64,000 nucleotides of DNA from Closterium sp. Naga37s-1 (Eukaryota > Streptophyta > Zygnematophyceae > Desmidiales > Closteriaceae). Numbering within the stretch: the stretch's first letter is position 1; each line of letters starts with the position of its first letter. This document shows, one piece after another, positions 56,884 through 64,000 of the stretch. The stretch lies in NCBI GenBank assembly GCA_947471745.1, contig CANJKZ010001109.1, forward strand, positions 1,240,001-1,304,000. Reading direction: 5' to 3'. Under the pieces are notes generated by a model. The model was not told the DNA's origin. It saw only the letters and a list, made by a program, of their open reading frames with translations, and made no database searches. The position numbers and the translations under genes are program-made.

Positions 56884-59800
56884 ATGGCTACCCCTAGTGT
56901 CCTCGCCTTTGACGCTGAGGGTCGGGCCATTGACTTTGACATCTGGGTAGATGACCTGCAGCTTTTCCTACAGTGCGATAGGGCAGACGGTCTCTCCCTC
57001 TTTGACCTCACCTCTGGTGCCTCTCCTGCCCCTGCTGCTGATGCCGACGCCACTGTTCGCTCCCAGTGGGCCACTCGCGATGCTGCTGCACGTCTTGCTG
57101 TGCGTCGCCACCTGCCTACCTCTGAGCGTGCGCACTTTAGCCAGTACAAGAGTGCTCAGACCTTGTACGACGCTGTAGTTGCGCGCTACTCCTCCCCTGC
57201 CACTGCTGCACTGAGCCGCCTCATGCTACCGTACCTCTTCCCTGACCTTGCTGCCTTTCCCACAGTCGCTGACCTCATTACGCACCTCCGCACTAGTGAC
57301 ACTCGCTACCGCGCTGCGCTTCCTGCTGAGTTCTGCGACAAGAACCCCCCCCCCATGTACATCACCCTCTACTACATAGTCACCCGGCTCCCTGACTCCC
57401 TTCGCGTAGTCAGGGACCACTTCCTCTCCGTTTGCCCCACCACTCTCACCGTTGACCTCCTCGAGAAGTCCCTCCTAGCGGCAGAGAAGAGCATAGTCGC
57501 TGTAGGAGCCTCTCGTGGTGACCCTCGCACCCCCATCTTTGAGGGGTGTTCCCCCTCCCCCCTTTTGCCCTCTGTTGCCTCTGCTGCTGCGGCCGACCTC
57601 GTTGGGCTTGAGTCGGTCGGTGCGGCGTCTACCCCTAGCGGGAGACGTCGCCCTGGCAAGGGCAAGGGGGGCAGGGGCACTGGAGGAGCTAGCGGGGGCG
57701 GTGGAGGTAGCGGTGGAGGCGGTGGAGGGGGTGGGGGTGGTGGTGGGAGTGGTGGCGGGGGCGGAGGTGTCCGTGGCGGCAGTGGAGGCGGAGGCGGCGG
57801 TGGCGGTGGCGGTGGGAGCGGAGGTGGCGGCGGTGGAGGAGGAGGCGGCGGAGGAGGTGGAGCTGGTCGGGGTGGCGCTGCGCAGAGGGGCGGCTCCGGT
57901 GGTGGTCAGCGCCAGCAGCAGCAGCAGCAGCGCACTCGTGACATCCCCTCCCCTCAGCAGCTCCGTGAGTGGTACACTGCACGCCAGAGGGGTGGGGGTA
58001 CTGGCCCGTGCACCTACGTCCTACGCACCGGCGACCGCGCGGGTGAGCAGTGCGGGGGTGCGCACTCCACCCAGCGCTGCTTTGGCCGCCTGACGGACGC
58101 TTGGCGTCACCAGTTCCCTGAGGCCACTGAGATCCCCCGCTGGGGTGAGCTGTCTAGGGCGGGTGTAGCTGTCTTTGACCTTGACTTTGATGCTATTCTT
58201 GCTGCCATGTATACTGTGACTATTAGTGATGAGGGTGACTGTTACAGGTGTTTTCCGCCCGACCCGGGCATTGAGACTGCTGCTCTAGGTACTGGTGAGG
58301 CTGCTGCTCTAGGTGCTAGCGAGACTGCTGCTCTAGGTGCGTCTGCTCCCTCAGGTGCTGGTGAGTCTGCTCTCTCAGGTTCTGCGTCGGCTTCGGCCTC
58401 CCACACCTTCACCCTTGACTCGGGGGCTTCTCGCTCCTTCTTTCGAGACCGCACCACACTCACGCCGCTTGACCGGCCAGTTGCAGTCTCTCTGGCAGAC
58501 CCCTCTGGGGGTCCTGTCCTTGCTCACTTCTCCACTGTCCTCCCGTGTCCGGCGGCCCCCTCTGGCACCCTGTCTGGTCTTTACCTTCCCTCGTTCTCTA
58601 CGAACTTGGTGAGTGGTGCTGACCTACAGGATGCGGGGGTTCACCAGTTCACTCCTGCGAGTCAGCGGGTGACCCACTGCACGGACGCTCGGACAGGCCG
58701 ACACCTGGCCACGTTTACCCGTCGGCCGGGGTCGAGCCTGTACACCCTGACCACTGCGTCTCCTCCAGTCACTGCGTCTGGTCAGGTAGCTGCGTCGGGT
58801 CAGGTGTTTGCTGCAGCGTCCAGGTCTGGTCCTGAGTCTGCCCCCTGCTCGTGTCGCCTCCTGTCTCACGAGACTCTCCTCTGGCACCACCGCCTTGGTC
58901 ACCCCTCCCTGCTTCGTCTCCGAGGCATGGCCTCCCGTGTCCTTGTCTCTGGTCTTCCCCGGTCCCTCCCTCCCCTTCCTCCGGGGCCTGGCCCTACCTG
59001 CGTCCCCTGTGTCGAGGGGCGGCAGCGGGCTTCCCCTCACTCCTCCCAGTTTCCTCCGACAGAGGCCCCGCTGCAGACGCTTCACATGGACGTGTGGGGC
59101 CCGGCCCGCGTCCGTGGACAGGGTCACGAGCGCTACTTCCTGCTGGTGGTTGACGACTACTCGCGTTACACCACAGTCTTCCCCTTGCGCAGCAAGGGTG
59201 ATGTCACTGAGGTGTTGATCGACTGGATCCGCGCAGCTCGTCTCCAGCTCAGGCGGAGCTTCGGCTCGGACTTTCCTGTTCTGCGTCTGCACTCTGACAG
59301 GGGCGGAGAGTTCTCCTCTGGCCTTCTGCGAGCCTACTGTCGTGCACGAGGCATCCGCCAGACCTTCACGCTTCCGGACTCTCCACAGCAAAATGGGATT
59401 GCTGAGCGCCGCATTGGCATGGTCATGGACGTCGCCCGTACGTCCATGATGCATGCGGCTGCCCCCCATTTTCTGTGGCCGTTTGCGGTTCGGTACACAG
59501 CGCATCAGATCAACCTTCAGCCCCGGGTCTCCATGCCGGAGACCTCCCCAGCTTTACTGTGGACGGGGAAGGTTGGCGATGCGTCTGCGTTCCGTGTCTG
59601 GGGATCTCGGGCGTTTGTCCACGACTTGTCTGCGGACAAGCTGTCCCCTCGTGCTGCTCCTTGCGTCTTCCTGGGTTTCCCCCCTGACGCCCCCGGGTGG
59701 CAGTTCTACCACCCCACCTCTCGCCGTGTTCTGTCCTCCCAGGACGTCACGTTCGACGAGTCGGTCCCCTACTACCGCCTCTTCCCCTACCGTACTCCGT

Positions 59801-62781
59801 CCCTCCCCCCGCCACCGCTCTTCCTTGTACCAGGTCCCCCCCCGGTAGACCCCCTCCCCCCTCAGGGTCCTGCCCCTTCAGGTGTGTCCCAGGTAGACGC
59901 TGTTGAGCCTGTCGAGGTCGCTGGTGACTCTGGTGCTGCTGAGGGTGCTGAGCCTGGGAGTGCTGACTCTGGGGGTACTGAGCGTGTGGGTGCTACGCCT
60001 GGGGGTGCTGAGCCTGAGGGTACTACGACTGGGGGTGCTGAGCCTTGGGGTGCTGAGTCTGGGGGTGCTACGCCTGGGGGTGCTGAGCCTGGGGGTGCGG
60101 AGCCTGAGGGAGCTGGGCCTGCTGGTGCTGTGCCTGCCGGTTCTCCGGGTGCTTCTTCTCGCCGGGAGCCACTCTCTCCACAGGAGCTGCGTGAGTGGTT
60201 TGCCCGGCGCTGGAGGCGAGCTGCTGGAGCTGGAGGAGCTGCGGGTACTGGAGTTTCTGTTGCTGCTGAGGGCACTGGTGCCACGGGTCCCGGAGGTGCT
60301 CGTACTGGGCGTACTGGAGCTGCTGGACCTGCGGGTACTTCTGGAGCTGGAGCTGCTGCGGGTGTTGGCGCTGAGGCTACTGCTGTCGGTCCTGGAGGCG
60401 GTCCTACTGGGGGTGCTACTGGTGCTGCTGGAGGTACTGGAGCTGGAGGTGCTGCTGGCGCTGGTGCTGCCGCTGGGGGTACTGGTGCTGTCCCTGCTGT
60501 GTCTGGAGTCGCCGCGCGGCCTCGGCCGTACTTCGTTCCGCTCCTTCAGCAGGTTCTTGGTCTCCCGCCTTCTACTGGTCCTCCTCCTCCCTTAGAGTGT
60601 CCACAGCCTGTCCCGTCGCAGTTACAGTTACAGCCGGCCTCCCCACTGCCTGCTCCGTCTCCCTACACTGGTCCTGCTGGAGGTCTTGCTGAGCGTCGTG
60701 AGCCTGCGTCTCGCCCTGCGTCGCCTGTCCGTGCTGCTCGCACTAGTGGTCGCGGTTCGCGTCAGCGTCCTCCTCCTGTCCCTGGCACGCACCGGATGTC
60801 TCTGCGTCCGTCCACTGCTCCTCTGCGTGCCCCTTTGCCTTCTCCTCCTGAGTCTTCTCTTCCTGCTCTTGCCGACCCGGAGTCGGACTCTCTTCGTGCT
60901 GCCAGTCCTACTGTCACGCGTCTCCTTGCTACTGTTGTCACTGACCCTTCCTTTGAGTCCACTGCTGCGTCTGCCCTAGTTGCTGAGCTCGTCGACTTTG
61001 CTGCTCGCTGTCGCCTAGACTACGTCGCCAGTCTTGTTGCTGAGTCTGTGTCTGTCTGTCCTCCGTCCGTCGGGGGTGAGTGTGCCCTTGGCACGGACGT
61101 CCTTGAGGACAGGCAGGAGGAGTTCCAGTGCTTGGTCGCTGCTTCACCTCATCTCGTGTCCGTACTGCTTACCCCTGAGGGAGACCCGGATGCACTTGAC
61201 ATCCCGACTCCGCGCTCTTACGCGGAGGCGATAGAGGGTCCCTACTCCTCTCAGTGGCAGGCAGCTATGGACGCAGAGATGGCTTTCTGGAAGTCCACAG
61301 GCACCTACGTTGACGCTGTTCCCCCTCCTGGGGCGAACATCGTCAGTGGCATGTGGATTTTCAGGGTGAAGCGACCGCCGGGTTCTCCGCCTGTCTTCAA
61401 GGCGCGTTACGTGGCTCGTGGCTTCAGTCAGCGGCAGGGAGTTGACTACTTTCAGACCTTCTCTCCCACCCCGAAGATGACCACTCTTCGGGTACTGCTG
61501 CACGTAGCTGCTCACCGTGACTACGAGTTACACTCTCTTGACTTCAGCACTGCTTTCTTGCAGGGCAGCCTGCACGAGGAGATCTGGCTGCGTCGCCCTC
61601 CTGGTTTCACTGGGTCTTTTCCTCCTGGCACCCAGTGGAGCCTACGGCGGCCAGTCTACGGTCTCCGCCAGGCACCGCGTGAGTGGCACGACACACTGAG
61701 GACTACACTTGCGGCTCTTGGGTTTGCTCCCTCTACTGCTGACCCGTCGCTGTTTCTGCGCACCGACACTTCTTTGCCGCCGTTCTACATCCTCGTGTAC
61801 GTCGACGACTTGGTCTTTGCCACAGCTGACACTGCTGGACTCGCCCACGTGAAGTCCGAGCTGCAGAAGAGACACACGTGCACTGACCTGGGTGAACTGC
61901 GCAGCTACCTTGGCCTGCAGATCACTCGGGACAGAGCACGCCGCACCATTACCCTGACTCAGTCACACATGGTGCAGCAGGTCCTTCAGCGCTTCGGCTT
62001 CACGTACTCCTCGCCTCAGGCCACTCCTCTGCCTACTCGCCACTCGCTCTCAGCTCTGCCTTCGGATGAGTCCGTAGAGTCGAGTGGCCCGTACCCAGAG
62101 CTTGTTGGCTGCCTCATGTACCTGATGACCTGCACTCGACCTGACCTTGCATACCCTCTTAGCATTCTCGCACGCTATGTTGCTCCTGGGAGACACAGAC
62201 CGGAGCACATGGCTGCAGCGAAGAGGGTGTTGCGCTACTTGTGCAGTACGTCGGGCATGGGGCTTGTGCTTGGAGGGCAGAGTCCAGTGGTCCTTACTGG
62301 GCACGCAGACGCTTCTTGGGCTGACGACCAGGCTACGCAGCGGTCGTCACAGGGTTACACCTTCAGCCTTGGTTCCGGCTCTGTTTCGTGGCGGGCTACT
62401 CGCTCGTCTTCTGTTCTCGGCTCCAGTTGTGAGGCTGAGATCTACGCAGGAGCCATGGCTGCACAGGAGCTTCGCTGGCTCACCTACCTGCTGACTGACC
62501 TCGGAGAGCCGCCTCGTTCTCCTCCAGTGCTGTACGTAGACAACAAGGCCATGCTGGCCTTGTGTCGGGAGCAGCGACTGGAGCACAGAACGAAGCACAT
62601 TGCTCTCCGCTACTTTCTTGCTCGTGAGCTGCAGCAGCGTGGTCAGCTGCGTCTTGCGTACGTGGCCTCTGAGGCCAACACTGCTGATATCTTCACCAAG
62701 GCGCTTGCGCCTTGTGACCATCAGCGCTTCTGTACTCAGCTGGGCCTTGTGCCTACCTTGCCTCACTTGCTCACCTCTTGA
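56884..62781 (+). CDS. Copia C gag-pol polyprotein, 1,965 aa, intact
   Basis: ATG 56884 (MATPSVLAFDAEGRAIDF) to TGA 62781. Gag core spans residues 1-240, a Gly-rich linker about 255-345, and a Cys/His knuckle CTYVLRTGDRAGEQC then GGAHSTQRC (C-x11-C-x3-H-x4-C) about 375-400. Protease has TLDSGAS (about 510). Integrase has the H-H-C-C finger (WHHRLGHPS...CVPC), then the D, D, E triad in HMDVWGP, HSDRGGEF and NGIAERR. A Pro/Gly/Ala/Glu repeat linker of about 400 residues with decamers such as GGAEPGGAEP follows. RT has FSTAFLQG and YVDD at about 1639-1642. RNase H has HADASWADD and ends near NTADIFTKAL. No stop or frameshift, in contrast to every other TE reading frame in the window. Confidence 0.96.
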   Translation: MATPSVLAFDAEGRAIDFDIWVDDLQLFLQCDRADGLSLFDLTSGASPAPAADADATVRSQWATRDAAARLAVRRHLPTSERAHFSQYKSAQTLYDAVVARYSSPATAALSRLMLPYLFPDLAAFPTVADLITHLRTSDTRYRAALPAEFCDKNPPPMYITLYYIVTRLPDSLRVVRDHFLSVCPTTLTVDLLEKSLLAAEKSIVAVGASRGDPRTPIFEGCSPSPLLPSVASAAAADLVGLESVGAASTPSGRRRPGKGKGGRGTGGASGGGGGSGGGGGGGGGGGGSGGGGGGVRGGSGGGGGGGGGGGSGGGGGGGGGGGGGGAGRGGAAQRGGSGGGQRQQQQQQRTRDIPSPQQLREWYTARQRGGGTGPCTYVLRTGDRAGEQCGGAHSTQRCFGRLTDAWRHQFPEATEIPRWGELSRAGVAVFDLDFDAILAAMYTVTISDEGDCYRCFPPDPGIETAALGTGEAAALGASETAALGASAPSGAGESALSGSASASASHTFTLDSGASRSFFRDRTTLTPLDRPVAVSLADPSGGPVLAHFSTVLPCPAAPSGTLSGLYLPSFSTNLVSGADLQDAGVHQFTPASQRVTHCTDARTGRHLATFTRRPGSSLYTLTTASPPVTASGQVAASGQVFAAASRSGPESAPCSCRLLSHETLLWHHRLGHPSLLRLRGMASRVLVSGLPRSLPPLPPGPGPTCVPCVEGRQRASPHSSQFPPTEAPLQTLHMDVWGPARVRGQGHERYFLLVVDDYSRYTTVFPLRSKGDVTEVLIDWIRAARLQLRRSFGSDFPVLRLHSDRGGEFSSGLLRAYCRARGIRQTFTLPDSPQQNGIAERRIGMVMDVARTSMMHAAAPHFLWPFAVRYTAHQINLQPRVSMPETSPALLWTGKVGDASAFRVWGSRAFVHDLSADKLSPRAAPCVFLGFPPDAPGWQFYHPTSRRVLSSQDVTFDESVPYYRLFPYRTPSLPPPPLFLVPGPPPVDPLPPQGPAPSGVSQVDAVEPVEVAGDSGAAEGAEPGSADSGGTERVGATPGGAEPEGTTTGGAEPWGAESGGATPGGAEPGGAEPEGAGPAGAVPAGSPGASSRREPLSPQELREWFARRWRRAAGAGGAAGTGVSVAAEGTGATGPGGARTGRTGAAGPAGTSGAGAAAGVGAEATAVGPGGGPTGGATGAAGGTGAGGAAGAGAAAGGTGAVPAVSGVAARPRPYFVPLLQQVLGLPPSTGPPPPLECPQPVPSQLQLQPASPLPAPSPYTGPAGGLAERREPASRPASPVRAARTSGRGSRQRPPPVPGTHRMSLRPSTAPLRAPLPSPPESSLPALADPESDSLRAASPTVTRLLATVVTDPSFESTAASALVAELVDFAARCRLDYVASLVAESVSVCPPSVGGECALGTDVLEDRQEEFQCLVAASPHLVSVLLTPEGDPDALDIPTPRSYAEAIEGPYSSQWQAAMDAEMAFWKSTGTYVDAVPPPGANIVSGMWIFRVKRPPGSPPVFKARYVARGFSQRQGVDYFQTFSPTPKMTTLRVLLHVAAHRDYELHSLDFSTAFLQGSLHEEIWLRRPPGFTGSFPPGTQWSLRRPVYGLRQAPREWHDTLRTTLAALGFAPSTADPSLFLRTDTSLPPFYILVYVDDLVFATADTAGLAHVKSELQKRHTCTDLGELRSYLGLQITRDRARRTITLTQSHMVQQVLQRFGFTYSSPQATPLPTRHSLSALPSDESVESSGPYPELVGCLMYLMTCTRPDLAYPLSILARYVAPGRHRPEHMAAAKRVLRYLCSTSGMGLVLGGQSPVVLTGHADASWADDQATQRSSQGYTFSLGSGSVSWRATRSSSVLGSSCEAEIYAGAMAAQELRWLTYLLTDLGEPPRSPPVLYVDNKAMLALCREQRLEHRTKHIALRYFLARELQQRGQLRLAYVASEANTADIFTKALAPCDHQRFCTQLGLVPTLPHLLTS

Positions 62782-62992
62782 CCTTGCTTGTACTGTTACA
62801 TATATATATACCTGCTCTTGCTTGTCTAGTCTTTATATATATATGTACTCCTGCATGTGAACTGGCCTTGTGGCCTTGAACTTGTGCTCGGAATGTGTGG
62901 TGACTTTGTGATCCACCCTGAGCTTGCTTTGCTTTGCTTTGCTTGACTGGTCTTGTGACCCCTTGTTCTCCCCCACTTTGCCTATGGGGGTG
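62782..62992 (+). promoter_or_regulatory. Conserved 3' noncoding region and hairpin polypurine tract of Copia C
   Basis: Contains AT repeats, then ACTGGCCTTGTGGCC, ATGTGTGGTGA and TTGTGATCCACCCTGAGC, which recur in B (about 49575-49650) and D (about 1900-1970). Just before the LTR, CCCCCA and TGGGGG can pair across a 9-base loop; the G run is the expected plus-strand primer. Confidence 0.75.
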
Positions 62993-63121
62993 TGTCAGAA
63001 CATTATAGCTCATGCATATTGTGTAGGCTATAGTGGGGTAGCCCATAAGGGGTACAACCCAATTAGGGTTAGTACTTGTACCCAATTCATTCTTAGTTCA
63101 TTCATTCCTTGTTTCTTCTCA
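62993..63121 (+). repeat. 3' LTR of Copia C (129 bp)
   Basis: One difference from the 5' LTR; followed by TSD ATCTC. Confidence 0.95.
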
Positions 63122-63565
63122 ATCTCGTTCTTGCGATTTGAATTGAGTTAAAATTAGTGAGGGCTGTGAATAAGAATCTCGTGTAAGTTGGCAGGGATAG
63201 ATTTCATGCCATTACACAGAGTAAGAATGAGTCATGTTTCCCCCATGACAGGTCATTCTGACTAGACGCGCATGAAATGAGTCGCGCGAGGGTGAAGGCC
63301 ATCGAAATTCGGGACGCAAAGTGTGTGTTTCGTTACAGATGTTTCATTAAAAAAAAATACAAATAAAGGCGCTTATACTTTATAAGCCATCAGGGGTGCG
63401 CTTATAATCGAGGACCGGATATAAGCTCCATATGCCAATCATAAGCGCCTGGCGCTTATCCTAGGGTGACGCTTATATCCGGGGGGTGACGGTACAAGCA
63501 TTGCTCCGACCTCACAGGAGTAGTCAAGCGAGCCAGTGCTCTGCGCATTTAGGAATGAAGGGGAG

Positions 63566-63804
63566 TGTTACAATATGAAATTCAATGAGAAGGCATTCTT
63601 GTATGCAGCAGGATCCGACTCTACCGAGTACGAAGTTGAGGAGTCAAAAGAGTCGAAGGGACACTAGTAATCGTCTGACCAAGACCGAGGCAGAAGCATT
63701 TGAAATGAAAAGAGGAGGAACAGGTTTGAAACCGGTTCCCGCGCCGCACGGTTTGAATTTGCTGTAATTAGGAAACGTACCACTTAAAGTATATGGCTAG
63801 TCTA
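63566..63804 (+). repeat. 3' LTR of Copia A, truncated by Copia F
   Basis: Preceded by AATGAAGGGGAGTG (polypurine tract). Matches the first 239 bp of the LTR at 43360 (ACAATATGAAATTCAATGAG, CGCGCCGCACGGTTTGAATT) and stops at GTCTA, where F begins. Confidence 0.88.
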
Positions 63805-64000
63805 TGTTAGAATAGGTAGCTAGGAATGAATGAGACTATCGAGAAAGTTTGGTACAAAATAGGAACAAGGGGTTGTACCCCATAGTGGCTACCCCACTAC
63901 AGCTTAGATAAATAACCTAAACATATATGTTTGACACACCCCCATAGGCAAAGTGGGGGAGAACAAGGGGTCACAGGACCAGTCAAGTGAATCAAAGCAA
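63805..64000 (-). mobile_element. Copia F, 3' LTR and polypurine end, minus strand
   Basis: 63805-63936 is a 132-bp LTR on the minus strand (TGTCAAACATATATG...TTCTAACA). To its right is the complement of the C-family hairpin tract (CACCCCCATAGGC and AAGTGGGGGAG) and its 3' noncoding sequence (GGGTCACAGGACCAGTCAAG). The body lies beyond the window. The expected TSD would be GTCTA (63800-63804). Confidence 0.87.

Larger units (their letters stand above)
55723..63121 (+). mobile_element. Complete, apparently intact Copia retrotransposon C
   Basis: 7,399 bp. 129-bp LTRs at 55723-55851 and 62993-63121 differ at one site (TCATAG/TCTTAG). Perfect TSD ATCTC (55718-55722, 63122-63126). Primer site TGGTATCGAGC at 55852, initiator-Met-like but lacking one A. 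A single uninterrupted gag-pol ORF (56884-62781), a conserved 3' noncoding region and the hairpin polypurine tract before the 3' LTR. All expected catalytic motifs are present, so it could be active and could also mobilise related non-autonomous elements. Confidence 0.96.
55570..63492. mobile_element. MITE with TA target duplication, interrupted by Copia C
   Basis: Terminal inverted repeats CCGTCACCCCCCGGATA at 55570-55586 and 63476-63492, flanked by TA on both sides (55568-55569, 63493-63494), as for Tc1/mariner-type elements. Without Copia C it is about 519 bp. The interior holds many copies of GCGCTTAT/ATAAGCGC-type subterminal motifs and no gene. Excision restores the end of Copia A RNase H (CAGCAGTA|CAAGCATTGCTCCGA), matching A2 at 4110-4130. 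Confidence 0.88.

Overview
This is a eukaryotic nuclear window. It holds one large, intron-rich host gene (about 21.1-43.3 kb, + strand) between two blocks of nested transposable elements. The plant-type leucine-rich repeats (one 24-residue repeat per exon), L-type lectin and LysM domains, initiator-Met-primed Copia elements and a chromodomain-bearing Gypsy element point to the green-plant lineage. The GC-rich Copia polyproteins and very repeat-rich introns make me favour a streptophyte alga (Zygnematophyceae, for example Closterium). The genus is a guess from general knowledge, not shown by the sequence. || Left block (1-19.8 kb): a Copia 3' end (element D) sits in the leader of a minus-strand Copia (E), and E's LTR truncates a PIF/Harbinger-type transposase. 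Next come a degenerate minus-strand Copia (A2, 3612-10321) and a Gypsy chromovirus (10649-19760, TSD TAAAG) that is itself interrupted by two young non-autonomous minus-strand LTR elements, G (13263-15446, TSD AAAGT) and H (17736-19157, TSD CTCGT). || Centre: a 30-exon gene model, 21088-43285, with all splice phases compatible and 4,500 coding nt (1,499 aa). Domain order: hydrophobic signal or anchor, LRR N-cap, 15 single-exon LRRs plus a partial one, Cys-rich EGF-like module, L-type (legume) lectin, papain-type (C1A) cysteine protease with Gln/Cys/His/Asn all present, EGF-like modules, three LysM motifs. This reads as a secreted or wall-facing glycan-binding protease. I know of no described family with this order. 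Its introns contain a recurrent short palindrome (TTTTGAGnCGnCTCAAAA type) that repeatedly lies between two copies of a 40-90 bp direct repeat. Many of those repeats carry copies of exon edges and splice sites. I consider this the most unusual signal in the window. || Right block (43.4-64 kb): a degenerate Copia (A) begins 74 bp after the host stop codon. It is interrupted in gag by a dead Copia (B, 44325-49856), between integrase and RT by a 345-bp TRIM (53722-54066, TSD CGCGA), at the end of RNase H by a TA-flanked MITE (55570-63492 including its own insert), and in its 3' LTR by another minus-strand Copia (F, from 63805). The MITE is interrupted by a complete, apparently intact Copia (C, 55723-63121, TSD ATCTC, 129-bp LTRs with one mismatch, 1,965-codon gag-pol). 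Element C is the only complete TE ORF in the window; the other TE reading frames examined are broken.
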